Shown here: positions 36,455 through 45,396 of the stretch, piece after piece
Numbering within the stretch: position 1 is the first letter of the stretch
Layout of the letters: the number at the start of each line of letters is the position of its first letter
Origin: Candidatus Poribacteria bacterium
Lineage (GTDB): Bacteria; Poribacteria; WGA-4E; PCPOR2b
Length of the DNA stretch: 64,000 nucleotides
Assembly: GCA_003635265.1 (NCBI GenBank)
Contig: PYIZ01000032.1
Location: 22,239 to 86,238, forward strand
Reading direction: 5' to 3'
Program-made: the position numbers and the translations under genes
The notes under the pieces: generated by a model
Database searches by the model: none
What the model was told of the DNA's origin: nothing
The model's input: only the letters and a program-made list of their open reading frames with translations

Positions 36455-36793
36455 ATGTCTGTTTCATTACGTATTAAGGGACGTCGTGACAAACTCGGAA
36501 TGACACAAACACAACTCGCCAAAGCAGCGAAACTGACCCCTGCAGCGATTTCACAGTTTGAGTCCGGTGCCCGTAAACCTGCATTCGACACGCTTTCAAG
36601 CCTCGCTGACGCGCTGAAAGTTACCACGGATTACCTGCTTGGCAAAAAGGCGCACGGCTACGATGATCTTTTGGCGGATCCAAAGGTCAGCGTTATGTTT
36701 AGAGGCATCATGGAGCTTTCCGAGGAAGATAAAGAAACACTGATCGAGTTCTACCAATTTCTTAAAGACAAAAATCACAAAAGCGCGAAGTAG
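36455..36793 (+). CDS. XRE-family helix-turn-helix repressor
   Basis: 112 residues from the ATG at 36455, which lies 9 bases after GGAGG; an upstream in-frame GTG at 36449 is too close to that site. The HTH domain (about 5-62) has the classic pattern RIKGRRDKLGMTQTQLAKAAKLTPAAISQFESGARKP (in parts) followed by LADALKVTTDYLLG. The C-terminal about 45 residues (MFRGIMELSEEDKETLIEFYQFLKDK) are helical and may dimerise or be the protease target. It is followed after 28 bases by an ImmA/IrrE protease gene, the usual layout in which the protease cleaves or displaces the repressor. Confidence 0.93.
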   Translation: MSVSLRIKGRRDKLGMTQTQLAKAAKLTPAAISQFESGARKPAFDTLSSLADALKVTTDYLLGKKAHGYDDLLADPKVSVMFRGIMELSEEDKETLIEFYQFLKDKNHKSAK

Positions 36794-36821
36794 TGCATGA
36801 TGAAGGATCTACTGTTTAAAC

Positions 36822-37709
36822 ATGAATCAGAGACCTTCCCGAAAAGATCAGACTGCAGAGCAGGTGTCCTCCAAACCCACTCTGGATCCCGCCGAGGGTG
36901 CGCGACAGTTGTTGCGTGAACTAAATGTTCAGAACATCCCGATTCAGCCGCGACATATTGCGGAACAGCTACAAATCATCGTTTGGGAGCGTGAGATGGA
37001 AAGCCAGTACGATGGTTGCTTGATGCGGGTCGGCGACACTTGGGGCATTCTGCTCAACAATCTGATTCAATCAGAGTCCCGAAAGAACTTTACAATCGCT
37101 CACGAATTGGGGCATTACTACTTGGAGAGTGGGCAAACGGAGAGACAAAGTTCCGCTGCAGGTGAGACAGACAGCGTGGCGGAATTTGTCCCTCAGCACC
37201 GTTGTCAGCGCGAGGATTTGCACGGCTTCGACTCGCACCGATTGGAGGAGCAACGTGCCAATCAGTTCGCGGTTGAGTTGCTGATGCCCTCTCCCATTTT
37301 CCGAGCGGACGCTACAGATCTGCCTGAAATCGGCTTGCCGGCGATTGATACGCTGGCTGCTAGTTATTCTACCTCTTTGACTAGCACAGCGATCCGGTAC
37401 ACCCGCTTGAGTCCGCATGTCTGTGCGATTGTCCTGTCTGAGCAGGGGCAGATTAAATATTTTGCGTATTCAGAGCGGTTTCGTCAGAACAGCGATTGCT
37501 ATCTTGACACAAACAAAGCCCTCCATCCTGACTCGGTTGCCTCGCTGCTTGCCAAGGGCGGATCGAAAGAGGTCAAGGAGCATCAGCGGACAGTTCCGTT
37601 ATCCCATTGGTGCTCGACGCAATCGGATCAACCCCTCGTCGAGCAATCCCGCCGATTACCCCGCATGAATCAGGTGCTCTCGTTTCTTTGGTTGCCCGAC
37701 TCTCCTTGA
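36822..37709 (+). CDS. ImmA/IrrE-family zinc metallopeptidase
   Basis: 295 residues. The zinc site HELGH (H94, E95, H98) is followed by E143 in EQRANQFAVELLMP, the third-ligand region of the COG2856 family. The N-terminal part (ARQLLRELNVQNIPIQPRHIAEQLQI) is typical. The region from about 190 to 295 is a C-terminal domain as in longer IrrE/DdrO-regulating proteins. In known cases such proteases inactivate the neighbouring XRE repressor under stress or during element excision. Here the pair is followed by a protein of unknown role rather than by phage genes. Confidence 0.9.
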   Translation: MNQRPSRKDQTAEQVSSKPTLDPAEGARQLLRELNVQNIPIQPRHIAEQLQIIVWEREMESQYDGCLMRVGDTWGILLNNLIQSESRKNFTIAHELGHYYLESGQTERQSSAAGETDSVAEFVPQHRCQREDLHGFDSHRLEEQRANQFAVELLMPSPIFRADATDLPEIGLPAIDTLAASYSTSLTSTAIRYTRLSPHVCAIVLSEQGQIKYFAYSERFRQNSDCYLDTNKALHPDSVASLLAKGGSKEVKEHQRTVPLSHWCSTQSDQPLVEQSRRLPRMNQVLSFLWLPDSP

Positions 37710-37749
37710 AGTCGTAACGTGACGTGCGGGACAATTAAGGAGATATTCG

Positions 37750-39009
37750 ATGGCAAAGCCTTTTCGCGTTGCTGCTATTGTAACCACCTTTTTTCCGAAC
37801 AGCCATGCTGGTGTAATAGTTCCCAAATTCCTGCGTGGCTTTCCTACCGACGATGGACTGATTGCGCCGCGCACTCAACTCGCTTCGCTCTTCATTGACC
37901 AGATCCACCAGAATGATGTCGGGCGGCAGATCGCTCACGAATACGATATTCCCATCTACGAGAGCATTCGCGCCGCGCTCACCCTCGGTGGAGATAGTTT
38001 GGCTGTAGATGCGGTGCTGCTCATCGGTGAGCACGGTGACTATCCACGCTCTGCCTTGGGTCAAGAGATGCTCCCACGACGTTACTTCTTTGAGCAGATC
38101 TGCGGCGTTATCGCCGAATCTAATCGTCCTATTCCCATCTACAACGACAAACATCTATCCTACCGTTGGGACGATGCCCATTGGATGTACACAACCGCCA
38201 AGCAGCTCAGCATACCGCTCTGGGCGGGTTCAGCACTACCGGTGGGTTGGCGTCGCCCGAACTTTGAGCATCCACTTGGCGCACCGATCGACGAGGCATT
38301 GTCCGTCGGGTTTCACATGATTGAGCGCTACGGCTTCCATGCGCTGGAAAGCCTACAGTGTCAGGTGGAGCGTCGGCAGGAAGGCGAGACGGGAGTTCGT
38401 TCAATTCAATGCCTGTCCGGCGCTGCGGTTTGGCGCGCTGCCGATGCGGGACGATGGTCGTTTGAACTCGCTGATCATGCTCTCGGTGCGATTGAAGACG
38501 GCCCCGGTCACCTCGATCCGTCGCGGGTCGAAGATCCACACGTCTTTCTGATTGAGTATTGTGACGGGTTGAGAGGTGCGGCTCTGATGCTTGGCGATAA
38601 CGGCTATGTCCGCAAGTTTGCCTACGCGGCGAAGCGTGGCAGCGTCATTGATGCGATGGAGTACCACACCGATTCGGGGGCGACGCACGCGGTCTTCAGC
38701 TATATGGGACTGAATATCGAGGACTTCTTCCTGACCGGTGTCCCGCCTAGTCCGGTCGAGCGAACCTATCTGACGACCGGCATTTTGGAGGCGGCGATGC
38801 GCTCCCACGGCAGCAACGGTTCCCCGATCGAAACCCCGCACTTGGCGATACGTTATACGCCTACTGAAGCCCAACTCCGACGACCCACAAGCACTCGCCC
38901 GACAGACGCGTCCCTTTCACCATGGGAGATGCCGGAGCCGGGAGCCACTCCCACCGCGAACTCGATTCCCACTGGACGTGATGGCACGATTCGTGGACAT
39001 CGACGCTAA
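37750..39009 (+). CDS. Unrecognised 419-residue protein, oxidoreductase-like start
   Basis: AGGAG lies 7 bases before the ATG. The first part alternates strands and helices (RVAAIVTTFFPNSHAGVIVPKFLRGFP, VDAVLLIGEHGDYP, PIPIYNDKHLSYRW), which recalls the Rossmann-like half of Gfo/Idh/MocA proteins but without a clear GxGxxG loop. The centre has FHALESLQCQVERRQEGETGVRSIQCL and VEDPHVFLIEYCDGLRGAALML; the last about 50 residues are Pro/Thr-rich and probably disordered. No catalytic residue set was recognised. It lies 40 bases behind the protease gene in the same direction, but it may be transcribed with it only by chance. Confidence 0.6.
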   Translation: MAKPFRVAAIVTTFFPNSHAGVIVPKFLRGFPTDDGLIAPRTQLASLFIDQIHQNDVGRQIAHEYDIPIYESIRAALTLGGDSLAVDAVLLIGEHGDYPRSALGQEMLPRRYFFEQICGVIAESNRPIPIYNDKHLSYRWDDAHWMYTTAKQLSIPLWAGSALPVGWRRPNFEHPLGAPIDEALSVGFHMIERYGFHALESLQCQVERRQEGETGVRSIQCLSGAAVWRAADAGRWSFELADHALGAIEDGPGHLDPSRVEDPHVFLIEYCDGLRGAALMLGDNGYVRKFAYAAKRGSVIDAMEYHTDSGATHAVFSYMGLNIEDFFLTGVPPSPVERTYLTTGILEAAMRSHGSNGSPIETPHLAIRYTPTEAQLRRPTSTRPTDASLSPWEMPEPGATPTANSIPTGRDGTIRGHRR

Positions 39010-39137
39010 AATGGCGGACGAGCCTCTTTAGTAGGTCGATGTTCCCCGTGAAATTGTACAGATCGCAACGTCCGTTCCTTCATCTTGATAGCTCACAGAA
39101 TTTTCACTTTTTAACATTAAACCGTAAGAGGTTGGCT

Positions 39138-39798
39138 ATGAATCCAGAACCTATTGGACGAACACCACACTATGTTAGTTACGCCACGATGATGTTATTT
39201 TTGATTGTGGTTGTATCTCTGATGAGGTGCGATCAGATTCGTGAACTAATCGCTTCCGGCACCGATCCGGAGGAAACACTACCGCAGCTCAAGGTTTTTA
39301 CGTGACCCAATCACGTCAGTGATGAGATCAGGTTGGAGTTCGAGGGTGAGTTTGGTATGCGGGTGGTCGTGGACACATATACGAGCAATGAGGAACTACT
39401 CGCCAAGCTGCAGGCTGGTGCTACTTCCTACGATATTATTATGCCTTCTGATTATATGGTTGCCATTATGATCAGGGAGGGGTTGTTAGCGATGCTGGAC
39501 TGGAACAATATTCCGAACGTTAAGAATATTAGTCCACAATTTCGGAGCAAGTATTTCGACCCAGAAAGCCGCTACACCGTGCCTTCTTCGTCCAGAGGTT
39601 AACGCAAAAATTACGGAAGCCACGAGGTTCGGGACAGCCGTGGGGGAGGCGAGAAATTATCTCCCCGAAGAACTACGCAATCCTCCGGGCATCTATCCGC
39701 CCGAAGAGGTTTTAGGTCAATCTGAATTCTTGATAGATCTGGGTGATTTCACTGCTAACTATGAGGAGGTCTGGATCGAAGTACAGCAGGCAGAATGA
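39138..39798 (+). pseudogene. potD-like polyamine-binding protein gene, inactivated
   Basis: Starts at ATG 39138 with AAGAGG upstream and a signal segment (MMLFLIVVVSLMRC, lipobox-like). LPQLKVFT is then followed by TGA (39303-39305), where the family has Trp (LKVFxW). The same frame continues with PNHVSDEIRLEFEGEFGMRVVVDTY, SNEELLAKLQAGATSYDIIMPSDYMV and SRYTVP. After 39600 the frame shifts to ITEATRFGTAVGEARNYLPEELRN and a normal end (YEEVWIEVQQAE, stop 39796-39798). About 200 codons of the centre are missing. The gene therefore has a nonsense codon and a large deletion. No potABC genes are nearby. Confidence 0.88.
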
Positions 39799-39826
39799 TA
39801 GGACGCTGGGTATCGCGTTTCACGCA

Positions 39827-40423
39827 TCATATTCCACATTCAGTTTGCGAACTTTCTTCAGCCAGGCCAACAAGCAGGTTCGGGAGCGATTCCCACCACG
39901 CCTCCGATGCACTAACCCGCAACAGGTGGGTATTGCCCGGCACATCGTTCGCGCCTAAGCCGCGTTCGATGACCCCTGTATGTGGATCCTTCTCCAACCG
40001 CTTCGCGAGTCTGTCTTCCAATCGCTCACGTGAGCGGATTGCGGAGATGCCTACAAGTTCTGCCGAAGGCAGGTCCAAAAAGAAATCTACGTTCCAGTGC
40101 AAGGTTTTGCCACGCCGGGGTAATAGATTCATGTCTCCCAGACCGCATTCAGCAAATCGACAGAGCATCGTTTCACGGATAGAGTGTGGGCGTTGATTGC
40201 CGCTTCGTGTTGCGTGCCGGACGAGCCGCCGCGTCAACGTGGTCGCACCCTTCTCTGCGAGTGCGGAGCCGACATAGGCGTATTCACCGGCGGGGGTTGA
40301 AATCAACTTCCCTTTCTTAAACCGTCCGAATCGTAGTGTGGTGTCCTTTTTGAGATGAATTCGCAGGATGTATGTTCCCGCTTGCAGTTCATCTCCGATT
40401 ATAACGATGTTTGGAATTTCCAC
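39827..40423 (-). CDS. GIY-YIG nuclease-like protein, DUF123 family
   Basis: 198 residues. AGTYILRIHLKKDTTLRFGRF (15-35) and STPAGEYAYVGSALAEKGATTLTRRLVRH are the GIY and YIG blocks of the DUF123 group (often linked to endonuclease III). LHWNVDFFLDL follows, matching the family's KxHWHIDYLL block, with N replacing the usual second histidine. The last about 60 residues form a second conserved part. It probably acts on DNA, but the biochemical role of the family is not well known. Confidence 0.85.
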   Translation of the reverse strand: MEIPNIVIIGDELQAGTYILRIHLKKDTTLRFGRFKKGKLISTPAGEYAYVGSALAEKGATTLTRRLVRHATRSGNQRPHSIRETMLCRFAECGLGDMNLLPRRGKTLHWNVDFFLDLPSAELVGISAIRSRERLEDRLAKRLEKDPHTGVIERGLGANDVPGNTHLLRVSASEAWWESLPNLLVGLAEESSQTECGI

Positions 40424-40523
40424 TCAGTCACCGAATGTGCTAGATGTCGGTTCCGTTCCCCCGATGCATCGGGACAGGCGAGAATCCCGATTTGTCGGGA
40501 GATTCGGAGATCCCTCCTACAGG
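40424..40523. repeat. Palindrome gap
   Basis: Holds CCCCGATGCATCGGG and TCCCGATTTGTCGGGA (about 40457-40502) and TCGGAGATCC followed by CTCCTAC, members of the GTAGG/CCTAC-bordered palindrome family. No gene. Confidence 0.65.
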
Positions 40524-40967
40524 TTATTCGGGGTCTCTTTTCATCTGAAAGTGTGTAGCATTTTCATCGACGATTGTGAAACCCAGCCTTTGGTAGAAGG
40601 CGGTAGCACGGGTGTTAATTTTTAGTACCTGAAGCGTCACTGGCTTTTCTTCAAGGTTAGCATCGTCGATAATGCGCTTCATGTACGCTGCCCCAATTCC
40701 CCTTCCTTGGTATTCAGGCAGGATATAGAGCTGATCGACCTTGACGGAGGCGGAGGTATTAGACCTTGACAAGAAGCCCACGTCGGTTCCGCAAAACTGG
40801 ATGATACGAATATCCTGTGAAGCGAACCGCCTATTGTGCAGATCTCTTTGATAGGTATCGTCCCAACCCCAGATCTGTTCCACGTATTCTCGGAATGCTG
40901 CTTTCTTAACGGTAAAGACAAATTCGCTGTCGGTTGCCTGTGCCTTCCGAATGCTTAACTCTTTCAT
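40524..40967 (-). CDS. GNAT-family N-acetyltransferase
   Basis: 147 residues from the ATG at 40967 (MKELSIRKAQATDSEFVF); ATGs further upstream lack a ribosome site and family-like sequence. The acetyl-CoA loop is VDQLYILPEYQGRGIGAAYMKRII with the QGRGIG motif, then LQVLKINTRATAFYQRLGFTIV, a typical GNAT end. The substrate is unknown. It stands 70 bases behind the start of a decarboxylating dehydrogenase gene, same direction. Confidence 0.85.
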   Translation of the reverse strand: MKELSIRKAQATDSEFVFTVKKAAFREYVEQIWGWDDTYQRDLHNRRFASQDIRIIQFCGTDVGFLSRSNTSASVKVDQLYILPEYQGRGIGAAYMKRIIDDANLEEKPVTLQVLKINTRATAFYQRLGFTIVDENATHFQMKRDPE

Positions 40968-41036
40968 ATTAGCACCCATGGTGGTTTTCTTTGATTTTTT
41001 AATCCATGATATAGCAGCCATTTCTGGTCGAGCGGA

Positions 41037-42110
41037 TTAACTGCAGCAGCCGAGTGCGCTTACCACAGCGTCTCCAACCTGTGAGGTTGTGGCTTGACCG
41101 CCGAGGTCTGGCGGGAGGGTTTCGCCCTTTTCGACTACCTTTAGAACGGCTGCGTCTATCGTGTCCGCTGCTTCCGTTTCACCGACGAAGCGCAGCATCA
41201 TCGCACCGGAGACAATCGCTGCCAACGGATTAGCGATGCCTTGCCCCATAATATCCGGTGCGCTGCCGTGGACCGGCTCAAACATTGATGGGAATCGGCG
41301 TTGCGGATCGAGATTGCCGCTCGGTGCCAGTCCCATACTTCCGCTGATAATTGCGCCGATGTCGGTCAGGATATCCCCAAACAGATTGCTAGCGACGACT
41401 ACATCGAAGTCCTCCGGTCTCCGAACGAAATCCATACACGCTGCGTCCACAAGCAACGATTCTGTCTCTATGTCGGGATATTTTTCCGCGACTCGCTCAA
41501 AGGCGGTATCCCATACAATCATGCCGTAGCCTTGCGCGTTCGACTTTGTGACGGATGTGACTTTGCGCTTCTTATTTCGTGCTCGTGCTTGCTCGAAGGC
41601 GTAGGTGATGACACGTTCGCTGCCGTGACGGGTGAATACGCCGACCTGCACGCCGATCTCTTCAGGAAACCCTTGGTATTGGAACCCGCCAACGTTGGCA
41701 TATTCGCCCTCTGTGTTCTCCCGTATCACCACCAGATCAATGTCCCAAGGTCCTTTGTCCTTGAGCGGTGCGTTGATGCCGGGATAGAGAATGTTGGGTC
41801 GCTCGCAGACGTACTGATCGAATCTGCGTCGGATAGGCAGCAGAAGTCCGTTGAGCGTCAAGTGGTCTTGGATGTCGGGGTGTCCGACCGCGCCGAGATA
41901 GATCTGGTCAAACTCCGCCAGTATATCAAGGGCGTCAGGTGGCATCATGTGCCCGTGTTCAAAGTAATAGTCTGAACCCCACGGGAACTCGACAAAGTCC
42001 CACGTGATGTCATACCTATCAGCGACGACGTTGAGGACCTTGAGGCCTTCCTCCATCACCTCGATCCCAATCCCATCGCCTCGAATCACTGCAATTTTGT
42101 ATTTGGCCAT
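41037..42110 (-). CDS. Isopropylmalate/tartrate/D-malate dehydrogenase family protein
   Basis: From the ATG at 42110 (AAGGG 6 bases upstream) a 357-residue beta-decarboxylating dehydrogenase: IRGDGIGIEVMEEGL at the start, VVIRENTEGEY, the Lys/Asn SVTKSNAQGYGM, DAACMDFVRRPEDFDVVVASNLFGDILTDIGA with the metal aspartates (in parts), and EPVHGSAPDIMGQGIANP. The early WGSDYYFEHGHMMP block is typical of tartrate/D-malate dehydrogenases (TtuC/DmlA type) rather than LeuB. It oxidises a 2-hydroxy acid with NAD and releases CO2. No leu genes adjoin it. Confidence 0.9.
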   Translation of the reverse strand: MAKYKIAVIRGDGIGIEVMEEGLKVLNVVADRYDITWDFVEFPWGSDYYFEHGHMMPPDALDILAEFDQIYLGAVGHPDIQDHLTLNGLLLPIRRRFDQYVCERPNILYPGINAPLKDKGPWDIDLVVIRENTEGEYANVGGFQYQGFPEEIGVQVGVFTRHGSERVITYAFEQARARNKKRKVTSVTKSNAQGYGMIVWDTAFERVAEKYPDIETESLLVDAACMDFVRRPEDFDVVVASNLFGDILTDIGAIISGSMGLAPSGNLDPQRRFPSMFEPVHGSAPDIMGQGIANPLAAIVSGAMMLRFVGETEAADTIDAAVLKVVEKGETLPPDLGGQATTSQVGDAVVSALGCCS

Positions 42111-42165
42111 AGTTACCCTTTCCAATGTTCCGTTTAAGTTGATATCTATCGTCCGTGTGGGGCTA

Positions 42166-42243
42166 ATGATGCGTGAAACGTGAAACGTAACGAGTAATGC
42201 GTAATTTTTCCCTCTGTCCCGTTACGTATTACTCATTACGCAA
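42166..42243. repeat. GCGTGAAACGTGA / GTAATGCGTAA fold-back
   Basis: Contains ATGCGTGAAACGTGAAACG and then GTAACGAGTAATGCGTAA, whose complement TTACGTATTACTCATTACGC follows after about 16 bases, so the region can form a long hairpin. It overlaps the stop codon of the ceramidase-like gene and may serve as its terminator. Confidence 0.7.
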
Positions 42244-43537
42244 TAGGGTTGAAACCATTCAGTAGCTGTAACGCTGCATCGACCATCTGCCCGCCGGCGT
42301 TGGGTGCGAGGTAGCTACTCCGCGCTAGCCATGTCTCATAGCCGCCGTGTTCATGTCCAAGTGGAGTTGGGACGTAGCCGGTGTAGTCGTTGGCAAGTTC
42401 GATGATAAAGGTCGGATCGAGCGGTGAGGCAGCCTTGAGGTCGATACCGAACTGACAGAAGATCTCGCCCGTCAGCGCGACAACCCCACAATCTCCGATG
42501 CGGAAGGCTTGGATCGGTGTTGTGCGGGTATCTTCCCACTCATTGACGAGGATGCGTTCACGTGCGTAGAGTTCATCGACAGTTGGATCATCGCTTGCGT
42601 TTGCCCATTGGGCTTTATACTCAGCAAGTTCTGCGCTGGTCGGTTTCCGTATGCCGCACGTGATTTCCGTCTGCGCTACCGAAAGCCCTAGGTCATCGCC
42701 CATTGGTGCCGTTTGCCAAGTTCGCCACACCTCTGCTGCAACTATCCGAGCGACCTTCCGTGTCTGTGCAAAGGCCCGTCGATCCGTCGGTGGGTGATGG
42801 ACATCAATGTTGTTGATGTCGCCGGAACAACCGTTGGAGAGCATTGCGACGAATCCTGCGCCTGCCGTCCGCTGAAGTTCTTCGGCAAACAGCCCGAAAT
42901 AGTCTGCGGAGATCATGTGTCCCGGTGCACCGACATAGTGCAGGGCATAGTTGGCGAGGACAGCTATCGGTTGACCATCGACCGTCTCGACGAAAAGCGC
43001 AGCGATGTCTGGATCGGTCGGTCCAACGGTTTCAGCGATGTCGGGGTTGTTATAGCCCGGGTTCATCTTCACCGTGCCATCCTTCATGCGGAATCGTCGA
43101 TTGAACACACAGCGCGGCTCTTTTCCTACACCGTAACCGAGCCTCGCCGGCTGCGTCCGTCTAGTCGCCAACTGAACAGCGTCAGCGACGCGGACTGCAA
43201 AGAAATCAAGGTAGCCCTGATCGGGAACGGTTTCAAATCCCGGCTTCATCGCAGGTGCGGAGTGCGTATGGGTTCCCGCTATCAGCACTCCCTCGCTTGG
43301 AATCCCGACACATTCCGCGATCAAGGCTTTGGCTGCGTCACAGACTTCGCGGGGGATGCAGATAACATCACAGATAACAAAGGCGAGTTGCGTGGTTCCG
43401 TCGTCGAGTACCAGTGCCTTCGCGTGAAGTTCGTCATGGACCTCTGTCGCATGACGTGCCTTGAGTGAACCTGCAAGGTAGGCGCCGAGTGGCGGCGTGA
43501 TATTGGTCTGTGCGGCACCAGCTTTTAAGGTAGCCAT
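42236..43537 (-). CDS. Neutral/alkaline ceramidase-like protein (N-terminal domain family)
   Basis: 433 residues, no signal peptide. The early block LKAGAAQTNITPPLGAYLAG, VFVICD-like AFVICDVICIPREV, GTHTHSAPAMKPG (zinc histidines, about 92-98), VLANYALHYVGAPG (further His) and MLSNGCSGDINN with a candidate serine nucleophile match the non-lysosomal ceramidase N-terminal family. Many members from Planctomycetes and Poribacteria are shorter than true ceramidases and have unknown amide substrates. GGAG lies 8 bases before the ATG. The next gene in order encodes a cupin. Confidence 0.85.
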   Translation of the reverse strand: MATLKAGAAQTNITPPLGAYLAGSLKARHATEVHDELHAKALVLDDGTTQLAFVICDVICIPREVCDAAKALIAECVGIPSEGVLIAGTHTHSAPAMKPGFETVPDQGYLDFFAVRVADAVQLATRRTQPARLGYGVGKEPRCVFNRRFRMKDGTVKMNPGYNNPDIAETVGPTDPDIAALFVETVDGQPIAVLANYALHYVGAPGHMISADYFGLFAEELQRTAGAGFVAMLSNGCSGDINNIDVHHPPTDRRAFAQTRKVARIVAAEVWRTWQTAPMGDDLGLSVAQTEITCGIRKPTSAELAEYKAQWANASDDPTVDELYARERILVNEWEDTRTTPIQAFRIGDCGVVALTGEIFCQFGIDLKAASPLDPTFIIELANDYTGYVPTPLGHEHGGYETWLARSSYLAPNAGGQMVDAALQLLNGFNPIA

Positions 43538-43558
43538 TCGCTTTCTCCTCTCATCGTA

Positions 43559-44290
43559 TCACCGCGTGTAACGGGCAAAGTAGAACGTCTTGAGCGGTTC
43601 CTCGGTATCGTTGATAAGGGTATGCCCTGGGTTTGATGGTGCCACAGAGACCGCATCGCCCGGATGTTGCCGGTAGACATTCTGGCTCACCACATGGATG
43701 CCGTTTCCCTCTAGCATATACCACACCTCGTCCATATCGTCGGCATGTCCGTGGGTATCGGGGGTCTGCATCGCGTCGATCGTGACCATCAGGACGGAGT
43801 GCAGCTTCGCAAGTCCATCAGCCTCGCCGAAAATAGGGTGGACAAGATGAGTCCAATGCCCCTGATTCAGGTGTTGCTCGCGGTAGTTTCTGATGAGCAC
43901 ATCTTCGCGGGGTGGTCCTGCAGCGTCGGCAAGGGTTTCTTCCAATATCAGGAATTCTAAGGGCGTTGTGTTTGCCTCGTTGTTTAGGACATGGGTGGTC
44001 CCCGGCGGCACGATGATACCGTCTCCTTCGCGGACCTCCTGCTTGAGGTCATCGCCCTCGAAAATGGCTTCCCCATCGACGATGTAGAAAATCAGTTGCC
44101 GATCATCGAAAGAGGTTGGGATTGACGCGATTCGCGACTCAAGATAGCACCGGGAGAAGCTATCAATATAGTTGAGGATTGCTCCCGGTTTGTGGGGATC
44201 ATTGGGATCCTTCTTGGAGAAGATTTCTCGTCTGATGATGTTACCGTGTGTGAGACTTGAGGGGGATTGCAACCAACTTCTCATTTCCAT
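43559..44290 (-). CDS. Two-cupin-domain protein, copy A
   Basis: 243 residues with two cupin barrels: the first has IVDGEAIFEGDDLKQEVREGDGIIVPPGTTHVLNN (in parts, about 65-105), the second HGHADDMDEVWYMLEGNGIHVV and VAPSNPGHTLINDT (about 180-235), with metal-type H, H, E and H residues in the second barrel. Cupins bind a metal and may be dioxygenases, isomerases or sensors; the substrate is not evident. It is a near-identical tandem copy of the gene at 44373. GAGGT lies about 9 bases upstream. It lies 21 bases ahead of the ceramidase-like gene, same direction. Confidence 0.85.
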   Translation of the reverse strand: MEMRSWLQSPSSLTHGNIIRREIFSKKDPNDPHKPGAILNYIDSFSRCYLESRIASIPTSFDDRQLIFYIVDGEAIFEGDDLKQEVREGDGIIVPPGTTHVLNNEANTTPLEFLILEETLADAAGPPREDVLIRNYREQHLNQGHWTHLVHPIFGEADGLAKLHSVLMVTIDAMQTPDTHGHADDMDEVWYMLEGNGIHVVSQNVYRQHPGDAVSVAPSNPGHTLINDTEEPLKTFYFARYTR

Positions 44291-44372
44291 CTTTTGTTAC
44301 CTCCAATTTCTCTAATTAGGGGTTATGCACTTCAGTAGCAAGGGCAACCACAAGTTTCTTAGTCCCGATCTA

Positions 44373-45107
44373 TCAGGGGTCTGCACTGCGTCGAAAGTAG
44401 AACGTCTTGAGCGGTTCCTCGGTATCGTTGATGAGGGTATGCCCTGGGTTTGATGGTGCCACAGAGACCGCATCGCCCGGAACTTGGCGGTAGACATTCT
44501 GGCTTACCACATGGATGCCGTTGCCTTCGAGCATATACCACACCTCATCCATATCGTCGGCATGCCCATGGGTATCAGCGGTCTGCATTGCGTCGATTGT
44601 TACCATTAGGACGAAATGTAGCTTGGCAAGTCCATCAGTCTCTCCGAAGATGGAGTGGACGAGATGGGTCCAATGCCCTTGAGTCAGGTGTTGCTCCCGG
44701 TAGTTTCTGATAAGTACATCTTCGCGGGGTGTTCCTGGAGCATCGGCAAGGGTTTCTTCCAATATCAGAAATTCTAAGGGCGTTGTATTTGCCTCGTTGT
44801 TTAAGACATGCGTCGTTCCCGGCGGCACGATAATGCCGTCTCCTTCGCGGACCTCCTGCTTGAGGTCGCCCCCCTCGAAAATTGCCTCTCCATCAACGAT
44901 GTAGAAAATCAGCTGCCGATCGTCGAAAGATGTTGGTATCGATGCGATTCGCGATTCAAGATAGCACCGGGAGAAGCTATCAATATGGTTGAGGATTGCT
45001 CCCGGTTTGTGAGGATCGTCGGGATTTTTCTTGGAAAAGATTTCTCGCCTGATGATATTGCCGTGTGTGAGACTTGAGGGGGATTGTAGCCAACTTCTCA
45101 TTTCCAT
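44373..45107 (-). CDS. Two-cupin-domain protein, copy B
   Basis: 244 residues. I count twelve amino-acid differences from copy A before the last four or five residues, where the two diverge (RRSADP against ARYTR). Differences include N/D changes at 28-31, GG for GD in the first barrel and V for H in YRQVPGDA. The ribosome-site leader (GTAACCTCC on the plus strand) is duplicated too, so the whole unit of about 815 bases was copied. Both copies are intact. Confidence 0.85.
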   Translation of the reverse strand: MEMRSWLQSPSSLTHGNIIRREIFSKKNPDDPHKPGAILNHIDSFSRCYLESRIASIPTSFDDRQLIFYIVDGEAIFEGGDLKQEVREGDGIIVPPGTTHVLNNEANTTPLEFLILEETLADAPGTPREDVLIRNYREQHLTQGHWTHLVHSIFGETDGLAKLHFVLMVTIDAMQTADTHGHADDMDEVWYMLEGNGIHVVSQNVYRQVPGDAVSVAPSNPGHTLINDTEEPLKTFYFRRSADP

Positions 45108-45396
45108 TTTTCGTTACCTCCAATTTATTTGCGATAGATTTAAGAATTACTTAGACACTCGCAATGCACAGCCAACCCCCTAAATCCCCCTTATCAGGGG
45201 GACTAAAGGCAACCACAAGGGTTGCCCCTACAAAGATTGAACGCAATGTAGGGACAGGTGTTGTACCCGCCCAAAACAGTGCTTCAGGTGTATCGAGATT
45301 GGTTCAATTTGCCAGATGTTAACGGAATCTAGCAGAATTATAGCACGATTTCTGAAAAAGTGAGAAATGAAAATGAGTTGACGGTTCGGAAGAAAA
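45108..45396. repeat. Palindrome-rich intergenic gap
   Basis: Holds CCCCCTTATCAGGGGG (about 45186-45201) and GGCAACCACAAGGGTTGCC followed by CCTAC (45208-45231), a sister of the unit at 18111-18135, plus GTAGGGACAGGTGTTGTACCC. No gene is seen in these 289 bases. Confidence 0.7.

Noticed and set aside
39303..39305. TGA read as Trp (genetic-code change or selenocysteine)
   Set aside because: Other genes in the window (for example flotillin, the trypsin-like protease and the giant permease) end in TGA and have UGG for Trp; the potD-like gene is also deleted in the centre, so it is a pseudogene.
42713..43468. Plus-strand open frame of 251 codons
   Set aside because: Opposite the ceramidase-like gene, whose motifs are clear; the plus frame has Cys/Arg-rich shadow composition.
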